A stretch of DNA of 64,000 nucleotides from Allolobophora icterica (taxonomy: Eukaryota; Annelida; Clitellata; Crassiclitellata; Lumbricidae). Both the position numbers and the translations under genes were made by a program. Below are positions 56,441-64,000 of this stretch, one piece after another (the stretch's first letter is position 1; the number at the start of each line of letters is the position of its first letter). The notes below the pieces were generated by a model, which was given only the letters and a program-made list of their open reading frames with translations, was not told the origin of the DNA and did no database searches. The stretch lies in NCBI GenBank assembly GCA_963556255.1, contig OY744615.1, positions 46,584,148 to 46,648,147 of the forward strand, in the 5' to 3' direction.

Positions 56441-56689
56441 TTTCCAATTCCAGCTGGTCTTTTGGTTGTCAAATGCACTGAACGATATACAGGAAACAAT
56501 TGGATAGGCAGATTAAAGGGAAGAAGGAAGAGGGGAAAGGCAGGAAGGAGGAATGGGCAGAAGGAATGAAGGGAGGTAAGAAGAAAATGAAAGGAAGGAG
56601 GGAGGGAAGGAAACAAGAGAAGGTAGGGAAGGGAGAATGGATGGAAGGAAAGAAGAAAGAATTGAGAGAGGGCGAGGAGGAGTGGTTGT

Positions 56690-57578
56690 CGCGATCGAAG
56701 GTCGCCTGTCGTGTGTTTGCCGTGTGTTGATGTCGACCCTCGACTCGCTTGTTCTTTTACTTGCACTTTTAATTAATGTGCCTAACTTTTCTTTAGAAGA
56801 TTCACGACGCACTTTGTTTAATTAATAAAAGTATTTAATTAAAGAAACAAATATATACACTAACTCTACGGGAACTTCCACGTAGTATTAAAGCGTTTAG
56901 ATGTAAAATCGGACTATCTCAATGTTGCTTCATACAGCCTAACTACAGATCGTTCTTCGCGTCAGTCTCTGAATCTGACGGACTATACTCTGCCGCCGCC
57001 GCTGGTCGCTCCTCTCGATGTTGATCGCTCGACCGTTGTTCTCACGTCGCGCTCGTTAGTAGTACAAGTCCCGTATTCTCCTTTCCCTTCGGTTATGTAG
57101 GAACTCCAGCGTCCGTCGGTCCGCCCCCTCCCCACGTCATGCTGTCGCCAATTAGTGTCAGGTTGCTCTTCGAGACGCGGGTCGTCGCTCGCCTGCAGCG
57201 CGGGCGGTGTCTGGTTACACCCTAGCCACGAGGTGTCCTATTACACCTTGGCTGTGTGGTGTCCGATTACGCCTCGGCCTCGCTGTCTTCATTGTTGACC
57301 AAGTGGGGACTGGCTTTCGTCCGTCATCATTCCATCTCGACCGCCAACGACGACTCTATCATGATGATGATGACATCTCGTCGTTGTCGTCGATCTCCTC
57401 ACGCGACACCTCCCTTCCCGGGGGAGGACAAAGCCAGTCATTGGTTCGCCTCCCGGCTGAGAATGATGTCGTTCCCTCCGCCGATTTCCTCCAGACCATG
57501 TCCTCGTGGTTCCCATGAAAATTACAAAATAACAGCACAGTTAGTAATTATTATTTACAGTTGTCGCGGTGCCTTACA
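56690..57578 (-). mobile_element. candidate LTR of the Ty3-type fragment
   Basis: About 20 bp after the pol stop on the minus strand, a purine-rich tract (gattgaggagaaggcggac) is followed by TGTAAGGCACCGCGACAAC. A related ATCGCGACA occurs at the other end near 56690. The interval is CpG-rich and unlike its surroundings. Only one LTR is present and no target duplication can be tested, so the left boundary is a guess. Confidence 0.35.
57206..57283. repeat. three 26-bp tandem repeats in the LTR candidate
   Basis: GGTGTC starts at 57206, 57232 and 57258; each copy continues with [TC][GT][AG]TTAC[AG]CC. The period is exactly 26 bp. Confidence 0.75.
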
Positions 57579-57600
57579 TGGTAGTCCGCCTTCTCCTCAA

Positions 57601-57855
57601 TCATAGTCTGGACAAAAGATCAGCGTGAATATTCAGCGCCCCAGGTCGATATTCAAAAGAAATATCGAAGTCCTGGAGGGCCAGAGCCCATCTCGCAAGT
57701 TTAACACTTGTGGGCGTAGAAGCAGTTAGGAAAGTCAAGGGGTTGTGGTCAGAATAGAGGGTGATCCTTGACATAAAAATCCAATTCCTAAACTTCTTCA
57801 ACGCAAAACCCCCAGCATACGCTTCGCGTTCCACAGTTTAGTTCATGATTTTGAG
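57601..57855 (-). mobile_element. Ty3/gypsy-type pol fragment: RNase H end
   Basis: The minus strand encodes VEREAYAGGFALKKFRNWIF, ITLYSDHNPLTFL, ARWALALQDF, EYRPGALNIHADLLSRL and then a stop. The E-R-E-A, D-H-x-P-L, R-W and A-D-x-L-S-R motifs are the standard end of the Ty3-type RNase H domain. In ordinary elements pol continues into integrase; here the frame stops directly after SRL, and no integrase follows. The fragment is cut off at about 57855, where an in-frame stop and unrelated DNA begin. Confidence 0.85.
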
Positions 57856-58017
57856 GGAGGTTTGGCTTATACTGACCCTTGCGCCCCCTATCCAACTCAT
57901 ATGTAATAGGTACAAGATCAACCCGCCACTGCTTGTGCTGTAGGAGTGTCGATCCTAAGCCTGGAGAAACAAGAAAGGACCATGCTAATCATCTTTGTTA
58001 TGACACAGTGTTGTTAA

Positions 58018-58888
58018 CCCTCGGGCTACCAAGGGGGGGGGTGGTTACCACCCCCCTACGTTTTTCTGGAAAAAAAATTTTTAGCACATGGAATATAATT
58101 TTGACATTTTAGGTAGCTGTAGGGGGTCCATTTGTGCAAAATTTGAGGCAAAAGTCATGATGATATCCCACGCCATAAAAAAGTTATACCCGATATAGCC
58201 TAGGTACCACTTATGAAATCAGGAATTTCTCTCGTCAGCTGTTAGCTGTTGTCGACTATAAAGGTATTCATTATTCTTTCTGGAAGAGAAACAACTATGC
58301 CATTCTTTAAACAGTTGAAGCAGAATACTAACAGAGTAAAGCAGTGCTGTGAAGTGTTCAAGAAGCCGGTTTGCAGGAAGCATTCGCACAAAACAATGAA
58401 AGTAACTTGCAATAACTGCAAGGACCACTGACGTTTTTGACTGCCGGGAAAAATTACATAATTTCTTGTTTCATGTTGATATAGCTGCACGCCTTTAGGT
58501 TTTTGCCTGTAACTAAAACAGACTTTGGAATAGTTTGTATTGTTGAAAATTAAGCCTCATTATATTTATTATATTTAGAATATTCTTGGATACATAGTTC
58601 ATTTTCAAAACCCACATCATTTATATATTTTTATCCAAATAGTACAAATTGTGTGCGATAATATCATATATTGTTAAATGGACCGGTGCCTTTGTTAAAA
58701 ACTATATAATTTCGAGACGCATTCATATATTTTACAACTAAATATACCATTCTTTTCAGAAATGAATGCTGAATCAAATACTGTATTACATGATATGATA
58801 TCTTAAACCAAACACGAAATTCCGGGGGGGGTGGTAACCACCCCCCCTTGGTAGCCGATGTCGCAAAAAAACCTTGGTAGCCTGAGGG
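58018..58888 (+). mobile_element. 871-bp internally deleted piggyBac-type element
   Basis: TTAA stands at both borders (58014-58017 and 58889-58892) and the ends are inverted copies: CCCTCGGGCTACCAAGG and CCCTCAGGCTACCAAGG. TTAA duplication and CCCT ends are diagnostic of piggyBac. Each end also has a G-run, TGGTTACCA and a C-run, which pair with themselves. The interior keeps 60 codons of a Cys/His-rich C-terminus (58249-58431). The target was the TTAA of a GTTAAACAGC motif in a dispersed repeat, which is restored when the element is removed in thought. Confidence 0.9.
58249..58431 (+). pseudogene. piggyBac transposase C-terminal cysteine-rich remnant
   Basis: The frame encodes FFKQLKQNTNRVKQCCEVFK, PVCRKHSHKTMKVTCNNCKD and a stop. 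A Cys/His cluster at the very C-terminus is typical of piggyBac transposases, where it binds the element ends. The catalytic domain is absent. Confidence 0.65.
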
Positions 58889-59380
58889 TTAAACAGCAAC
58901 GTACCAATCCAGCCTATACGGTTTTTATAGTATTAAAGCTGAATATGAAGCTTTAAAAAGGTGTGCAAGGAGCTGTTTCTGGTTGAGTTGTAATTTACCC
59001 ACTCTGCGTCATAACGAGAGGTTTAACGCCGCCCTCATCCTTTTCCTAGGCTTGGGGCTGATACTAACAGAGTACGAGCTTTGGCACGGTTCTGAATTGA
59101 CTATCCGGCACCATAACCACATTGTAGACTATCTTGTAACTTAAAAAGTAAGCAGTAACCATTAACCAACGACACTTCGAGTTATCTGGGCATTATTTTT
59201 CTTACAATGCTAATTTATGTGGGCAGTTAGTTTTCACTGTAATCAGCACTATATATAAATTTCTAATAACAGTTACAATGACAATCTACTTGTAACGCGC
59301 ATAACTTCGATTTCCGTGGAACGCTTGCTTCAGTCTACACTACTTTGTGCACACTTGTATTGGTTTGAGTCAGCTCCATA

Positions 59381-59417
59381 GACACCTTTAAAACGTTTTA
59401 AACAGGCGTTATAAGAG
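59381..59417 (+). promoter_or_regulatory. PSE/TATA-like unit
   Basis: CACCTTTAAA at 59383 and TATAAGAG at 59410; spacing 27. Confidence 0.62.
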
Positions 59418-59479
59418 CTTAAGACACGGTAGCATATTTAATCACGTAGGCGATTGCTTCATGATCTCCAAGGTGTTAA

Positions 59480-59480
59480 G

Positions 59481-59519
<39 letters not shown>

Positions 59520-59609
59520 ATCGATCGATCGATCGATCGATCGATCGATCGATCGATCGATCGATCGATCGATCGAACGATCGATCGATCAATCAATCAA
59601 TCAATCAAT
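59480..59609. repeat. (AATC)n(GATC)n(AATC)n compound microsatellite
   Basis: A GATC core of about 70 bp, self-complementary at every unit, is flanked on both sides by AATC units. Confidence 0.95.
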
Positions 59610-59934
59610 TTCGTTTATAATATCTAGGCTGACATGTGCGCAACTTGTTACAGAGTGAAGGTAGTTACATTAATATCCTGTCATCAAAAATGAGCCCGGC
59701 CTACGGGATTTATATGTATATAATAATTATGCAGATATGCCTCAACAGAAGGAAAGCTTCTGTCGTCTGAGAAGATACCTTGACTATCTGGATCTCATAC
59801 AGTTAAATTATAGTGATGCTATATAAATATGGGACCATAAATTTCTGTCGACGCCAACGGCCTTTGTTACCATAAGCTGTCGTTATACTCTGGATCCATC
59901 CATCCGATTAATATAACTCCGTTACTGCATGCCT

Positions 59935-60030
59935 GCACTCTGGCAGTGCCAGTCTGAAGCCTGGAGAAAAGAGGAGGGCGACTCTAATCATGTTTGTTAT
60001 GACATAGCGTCGTTAAACAACAACTAACTG
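59935..60030 (+). repeat. E module (CTGGCAGTGCCAG / GGAGGAGGGCGACG), type example
   Basis: ctctggcagtgccagtctga, ctggagaaaagaggagggcg, aatcatgtttgttatgacat and gcgtcgttaaacaacaacta in that order. About twenty copies occur: forward near 23770, 28215, 28550, 28700, 45240, 45440, 57930, 60760 and 61090; reverse near 1930, 2440, 19380, 25355, 39700, 39900, 45815, 48080, 52150 and 59010. I know no such element. Confidence 0.75.
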
Positions 60031-60134
60031 ATTATTATACCATAGAACGATAACAACTTATTAAAATCAATTTCTGCAGACATCAGTGGCCATGGTTGCC
60101 CTAAGGTTTCGTTAAACACTGGAAACTACTACTG

Positions 60135-60230
60135 AGAGGGACCTTGAGCAAGTTTTTTACTCACAATTGCTCAGCGCCACCGGTTGATGTTTACTCATTA
60201 TATGGTGGAGCTTAATAAATGCGTAATGAT
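60135..60230 (+). mobile_element. SINE fragment (family T3)
   Basis: gagggaccttgagcaagttt ... actcacaattgctcagcgcc is T3 body in forward orientation, directly before the T2 SINE. Confidence 0.45.
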
Positions 60231-60240
60231 TATAATAATG

Positions 60241-60468
60241 TGGGGCGTGGTGGCTCAGTGGTAAGTTCGGCGCCTTGTGACCGGAGGGTTGCAGGTTCGA
60301 ATCCCACTCTAGCCGCTGCGTACGGACCTTGGGCAAGTCCTTCACTCGCAATTGCTCGTGGCGCTTCGGCGTGAAAATTCCGGCACAGTATCAAATGCTG
60401 TAGTCGGGAGCGCCTCTGAGTAGTAGTAGACTTCGAGAGGCGCTATAGAAATATCCGGAATAAATAAT
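60241..60468 (+). mobile_element. tRNA-derived SINE (family T2), full-length
   Basis: The tRNA-like head (60243-60312) has A box TGGCTCAGTGG and B box GGTTCGAATCC. The body ends gaggcgctatagaaatatcc, the same kind of tail as the LINEs here, which suggests use of LINE machinery. It ends about 50 bp before an NDRG-like exon. Confidence 0.9.
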
Positions 60469-60516
60469 AATGGCTGTACAGAATTTTGCGTTGTCGAGGA
60501 TATTCTTTTATTTCAG

Positions 60517-60574
60517 GGAACGAAAACTGCTAAGGAAGTCGTCATCAGGACGGTTCACGACCTTGGATGCGACC
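60517..60574 (+). CDS. NDRG-like exon encoding the VHDLG strand (copy C)
   Basis: This 58-bp exon has a strong acceptor (tattcttttatttcag) and a strong donor (gtaaga). It encodes GTKTAKEVVIRTVHDLGCD plus one base. This corresponds to the NDRG core strand P-x-[IL]-[LV]-T-[YV]-H-D-[ILV]-G-[LM]-[ND]-H, one of the most diagnostic motifs of the family. The last base (C) and the first two bases (AT) of the exon at 62223 form a histidine codon, as expected after this motif. Transcription is left to right, in line with the exons at 48944, 62223 and 63750. A nearly intact SINE ends about 50 bp before the acceptor. Confidence 0.78.
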
Positions 60575-60844
60575 GTAAGATACTCAGAGGTCGTCCATTA
60601 TATAAGGACGTCCGAAAGGAGGGAAGGGAGAGGTGCTGGCAAGGGATGGGGTTATACCTAATGCAGAAGTCCAAATCTAAATTCGGCAGATACCTTTATT
60701 GTCGCACAGCCTTAATTTTCAATACAAACTTCGGTTTCCTCGGCCACAAACCTCAGCCTCCGCAGGGCCAGTCCCAAGCCAGGATAAAAGAGGGCGACAC
60801 TAATGACAGACTGATAGTTGTCAATCCACCACTGGGCAACTGAA

Positions 60845-61020
60845 TAGAGCTGCAATATACCATACAAGCAGTGAGAACTGTTCAAAATTATAATACACCT
60901 CTTTTAAGTTTCATAATCGCCCTATAAGTGAAAGCAGATCGCAGTCCTGTATTGTTTCGAATTATCCTGTTAGTGCATTATTATGCCATATACGAACGGT
61001 GAGAACTGTTCAAAAATAAG
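60845..61020 (+). repeat. dispersed repeat, partner of 28340-28515
   Basis: Each copy contains two gagaactgttcaaaat-like motifs about 120-150 bp apart. Confidence 0.65.
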
Positions 61021-61479
61021 TTCTGTGGCTTTTAAAGGCATAAGATGTCAAATTGTGGGTCCTCTTAACTCCGCCACTTCACTTTCGTGCCACTAATGCC
61101 AGGCAGTGCCAGTCCAAAGCGTGGATGAATGACAGAGACGCCCATGGTCTCGGTTATCACAGGATGTCGTTAAATAGAAACTGCTACTACTGTTGTGGAT
61201 GCAAAGTAACTCCGCCAGTACTCGTACTCTGTTAGTGCCATGGTATGGGGTTGGGGGGAGGTAGAAATACCAAATGCAAACTAGAGGAGGTGTCAAAAAT
61301 TCGTCACGTTTTATGGCCGATTTTTATGGACGACCTTAAAATACAGTACGTTCAGTCGTAGTGTAGCAGAAGTAACAATGTTTTGAGAGGCTGAAGTAGC
61401 AGAATTTGATTGCGATAGGATGATGAGACGACTTAATAATAATTAATAATAATTAATAAAAATCAATTAAAGAAAACAT

Positions 61480-61850
61480 TGCATTGGCTACCGGTTCCCC
61501 TGCGCATCCAGTATAGGATTGCCTCCTTGGTCTGGCGCTGCCAGCTGGGCATCGCTCCAGCCTATCTGAGGTCCCTCTGCCTGCCTGCCGGTAAGACCCG
61601 TGGTCGCTCACTCCGCTCTGGGGGTTGCTCGTTGTGCCATTTGCTCGTACTGCCACCATGCAAAATCGGGCCTTTTTGGTGGTTGGTCCTGTGGTATGGA
61701 ACGGGCTCCCTCTGGAGCTGCGTCTCCTCCCGAAAACCCAACCCGAGTCTTTTTACACTGCGCTAAAAACTGTTCTTTATGTTCGTGCTGAAGTCGGGAG
61801 CGCCTCTGAGTAGACCCCTTGAAGACGCGCTATATAAGTGCTCAAATGAA
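61480..61850 (+). mobile_element. CR1/L2-type LINE, 3' fragment (family 4)
   Basis: It encodes LHWLPVPLRIQYRIASLVWR then, after a frameshift, ARTATMQNRAFLVVGPVVWN and GLPLELRLLP. The tail gcgctatataagtgctcaaa leads straight into AATG repeats at 61845-61898. Confidence 0.78.
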
Positions 61851-62222
61851 TGAATGAATGAATGAATGAATGAATGAATGAATGAATGAATGAATGAATA
61901 TATGACACCATCAACAATTAGTGTTATAATTGTTATGACATGTTTTGAATATTAATATATTCATCATTGTTCCTTTTTTTCGTGATCATCATCTTCATCA
62001 CCTTCATCTTCATCATCGTCATCATTACCATCGTCATCCTAATCATTATTACCATAACCACATAATCATCATCGTTATCACAATCATGATCATGATTGTG
62101 ATCCTCCTCCTCATCATCGTTATAACTATTATCGTGATAATGCTCATTGTTATTAGAATTATTGATCAGTTAATTAGTTGATTACTAATTAGTTACTTAG
62201 TTCTTAATTAATTGTTCTTCAG

Positions 62223-62344
62223 ATACGATGTACGAGTCGTTTGTCGCTCATCCTCGAATGACGAGGATTCGTGAGAGAACCGTTTGGATCCACGTCGACA
62301 TCCCTGGCTAGGGAGAGAACATCCCGGACCTACCACCCGAGTTA
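62223..62344 (+). pseudogene. NDRG-like exon with in-frame TAG (copy C)
   Basis: This 122-bp exon starts after taattgttcttcag. The phase chosen by the previous exon gives MYESFVAHPRMTRI, then TVWIHVDIPG, a TAG at 62309-62311, and GENIPDLPPEL. It matches the NDRG segment F-x-x-[MF]-x-x-I-x-x-x-F-x-[VW]-x-H-[VI]-D-[AVI]-P-G-[QH]-[EQ]-x-G-A. The stop stands exactly where most relatives have glutamine, one C-to-T change from CAG. The reading frame is conserved on both sides of it. A donor at 62345 (TTA|gtcacc) keeps phase 0 for the exon at 63750; the alternative donor at 62341 does not. This is either a young disabling mutation, an allele, or a base error. All other exons seen of copy C are intact. 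Confidence 0.74.
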
Positions 62345-62739
62345 GTCACCCTCTAATCGTCCTTAGAAACCGTTCTCATCTTATCGTAATCGTAAATGTA
62401 CTCATGACTGTAATATTGTAATCGTAGGGCCCTAATGGTGACAATAATCATTAATAATTGTAATCATTTTCTTCGTGAACATGGTACGGCTAAGCAGGTG
62501 TTACGCGGCAGTTGAGGGATTATTAAGTTTAAAAATTGTGTTAAAGATAAAGTACAGGGAATTTAAGATTAAAGAAGGTGTTCAAGTGACTGCAATTCTT
62601 CTTATCCTTTTCAGCCGTTCCCTTAAGATTTAAAAATTGCCTTTCCGCGATTATCACGAAGGGCAATAAATACATCATTATTGGGGTAAAAGATGAATAC
62701 AGATTACAGAATGGATCTCATCTGGCGAAGTAAACTATC

Positions 62740-63175
62740 GTCAACCTGTGTATGCTCGAACTCCACTGGCTCCCGCTTTCTGCCCGCATCCAATTTAAGG
62801 TCCTCATCCTTGTCTCTAAAGCTCAACTTGGTTTCGCTCCAAAATATTTATGTGACTTAATTCATCGCCCTCACTCTGCTGCTTCTCTTCGTCCTCTTCG
62901 TTCATCTGACCACTTTGACCTCCTCGTTCCCCGGGTCAGGACTTCTCTGGCTCAATCTAGGTCTTTTGCTTCCATTGGCCCTGCTCTTTGGAATGGGCTT
63001 CCTCCATTCGTTCGTTCTTCTATTCTTTCAGGTAACGTCTCTTCCTCTTTAAAGTTTCTTAAAACTTGCTTTTTCTCTCGGGGTCTCTCGCACTGGGAGC
63101 GCTTCTGAATGGCCCTCCAGCTGGAAGCGCTTTATAAATATCCAAATGCAATACAATACAATACAATACAAGGCA
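62740..63175 (+). mobile_element. CR1/L2-type LINE, 3' fragment (family 5)
   Basis: An open frame covers LHWLPLSARIQFKVLILVSK, APKYLCDLIHRPHSAASLRP, VRTSLAQSRSFASIGPALWN and ends at a stop after SHWERF. The tail agcgctttataaatatccaa carries AATAC repeats. The open frame suggests fairly recent insertion, within the intron between two NDRG-like exons. Confidence 0.82.
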
Positions 63176-63539
63176 TAGATCTATTTTCTCAGCACGTCCA
63201 TCCAATAATCCGCCCACGGTTCAGCGAGAGAGAAAACCCGAGCTTTGACTTAATGTAAGTGTCTTCTGACCTACTGGCGCCCTCCTGTGGCGGGGTGTTG
63301 CTTCCCACGCGTTGCTATTGATTACCGTAGTCATGGTGATGCCGTTCTCCACTGTAGATATGAAACAATGTGGCTTTTGTTTTTCTGGTCTGTTTTTGTT
63401 CTTGCTTTAGGAGCGTAAACATGTTTATTCATCCAAATACAGGTTACCTTATGCTTCATAAACAATGCAGTTGGTATAAAAGCGGTTACGTTTGCACTTC
63501 TTACTTCATCTGCAAGTAAAGTACCGTACAGAAATTATT

Positions 63540-63546
63540 ATTATAA

Positions 63547-63593
<47 letters not shown>

Positions 63594-63613
63594 TCTATTA
63601 TTATTATTATAAA
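63540..63613. repeat. (ATT)n microsatellite
   Basis: ATT run with one break. Confidence 0.93.
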
Positions 63614-63749
63614 TTTTCATTATTGCCTGAAGCGCCATCTCAGCAGAGCTCAGAGTGGGGTGTCAAGGACTTAGAGAGGCAGATGAAGAGCCACCGAATA
63701 ATTATCTTTCATTGTCTTCAACGTGAGATCTTGTGATTGTCTTTATCAG

Positions 63750-63805
63750 TTTCCGTCGATGCAGAAGATCGCCGAAGATCTTGTTCACGTTCTCGATCAA
63801 CTGAA
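63750..63805 (+). CDS. NDRG-like exon encoding the PSMxxIAxxL helix (copy C)
   Basis: This 56-bp exon lies between gattgtctttatcag and a perfect gtaagt donor. It encodes FPSMQKIAEDLVHVLDQL plus AA. The family has [YF]-P-[ST]-[ML]-[DQ]-x-[LI]-A-x-x-[LI]-x-x-V-[LI]-x-x-[FL] here, directly before the elbow. It ends in phase 2, which matches the start phase of the elbow exon type seen at 9178-9238. The gene must continue beyond the right edge. The next exon should begin with a single base completing lysine and encode a GxGAGA-type elbow. Confidence 0.78.
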
Positions 63806-63839
63806 GTAAGTTTAGCAGACGTTAGCATCCCTCTCCCTC

Positions 63840-64000
63840 CCCACTTCCTCCTCCTTTTCCTTCTCCCTCCCCTCACTCACTCTCTCTCTCTCTTCCTCCT
63901 CCTCCTCCTCCTCCACCTCCTCCTCCTCCTTCTTCTTCTTCTTCTTCTTCCTCTTCCTCTTCCTCTTCCTCTTCCTCTTCCTCTTCCTCTTCCTCTTCCT
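63840..64000. repeat. CTT/CCT-rich tract ending in (CTTCCT)n
   Basis: Polypyrimidine tract that runs to the window edge, directly after an NDRG-like exon. Confidence 0.93.

Noticed and set aside
60241..60312. tRNA gene
   Set aside because: A and B boxes are good, but it continues into a body repeated at 12.8 and 42.1 kb, so it is the head of a SINE.
62616..62700. Open frame after the strong acceptor ttcttcttatccttttcag
   Set aside because: The sequence does not fit the next NDRG segment, which is found at 63750 instead.

Overview
The window looks like nuclear DNA of a metazoan, probably a marine invertebrate; I cannot name the species. The reasons are spliced short exons of an animal gene family (NDRG-like), many CR1/L2-type and RTE-type LINE fragments with short microsatellite tails, tRNA-derived SINEs, hAT and piggyBac elements, LTR elements and long microsatellites. 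No rRNA gene, functional tRNA gene, CRISPR array or bacterial gene is visible. Most long open frames are translated microsatellites or repeats and are not reported as genes.

Host genes. Ten short plus-strand exon candidates encode pieces of N-myc downstream-regulated (NDRG) alpha/beta-hydrolase-like proteins, and their splice phases fit each other. They do not form one gene. An internal exon at 2.7 kb would lie late in the protein. Exons at 9.2, 9.5, 13.7 and 15.4 kb run from the middle to the C-terminus. A near-duplicate of the 13.7 kb exon lies at 31.7 kb. Exons at 48.9, 60.5, 62.2 and 63.7 kb run from the N-terminal part to the middle and continue off the right edge. This order fits at least three, probably four, head-to-tail copies, some of them decaying. 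Two otherwise intact exons carry an in-frame TAG.

Introns and spacers. The rest is a dense mosaic of repeats. The most striking component is a promoter-like unit found on both strands: a CACCTTTAAA motif followed, almost always 27 bp (sometimes 26 bp) from its first base, by a TATA box. I counted 38 well-formed units by hand. The geometry resembles the PSE plus TATA arrangement of snRNA-type Pol III promoters. Many units have a conserved upstream block containing GTCGTTAAAC, and several face a tRNA-type SINE on the opposite strand, so two Pol III-like promoters converge on a few hundred bp.

Layout. 1-3.2 kb: simple repeats, RTE remnant, NDRG exon. 3.2-5.0 kb: probable solo LTR with about ten tandem monomers. 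5-9 kb: LINE and SINE fragments and a CRE/X-box-rich block. 9.1-15.6 kb: NDRG copy A. 15.7-31.6 kb: SINEs, duplicated segments, a 2.1 kb hAT-like element. 31.6-33.7 kb: NDRG copy B remnant. 33.7-48.9 kb: promoter-like units, SINEs, segmental duplicates, a GC-rich island. 48.9-64 kb: NDRG copy C interrupted by LINEs, a Ty3-type RNase H fragment, a piggyBac remnant and a hAT MITE.
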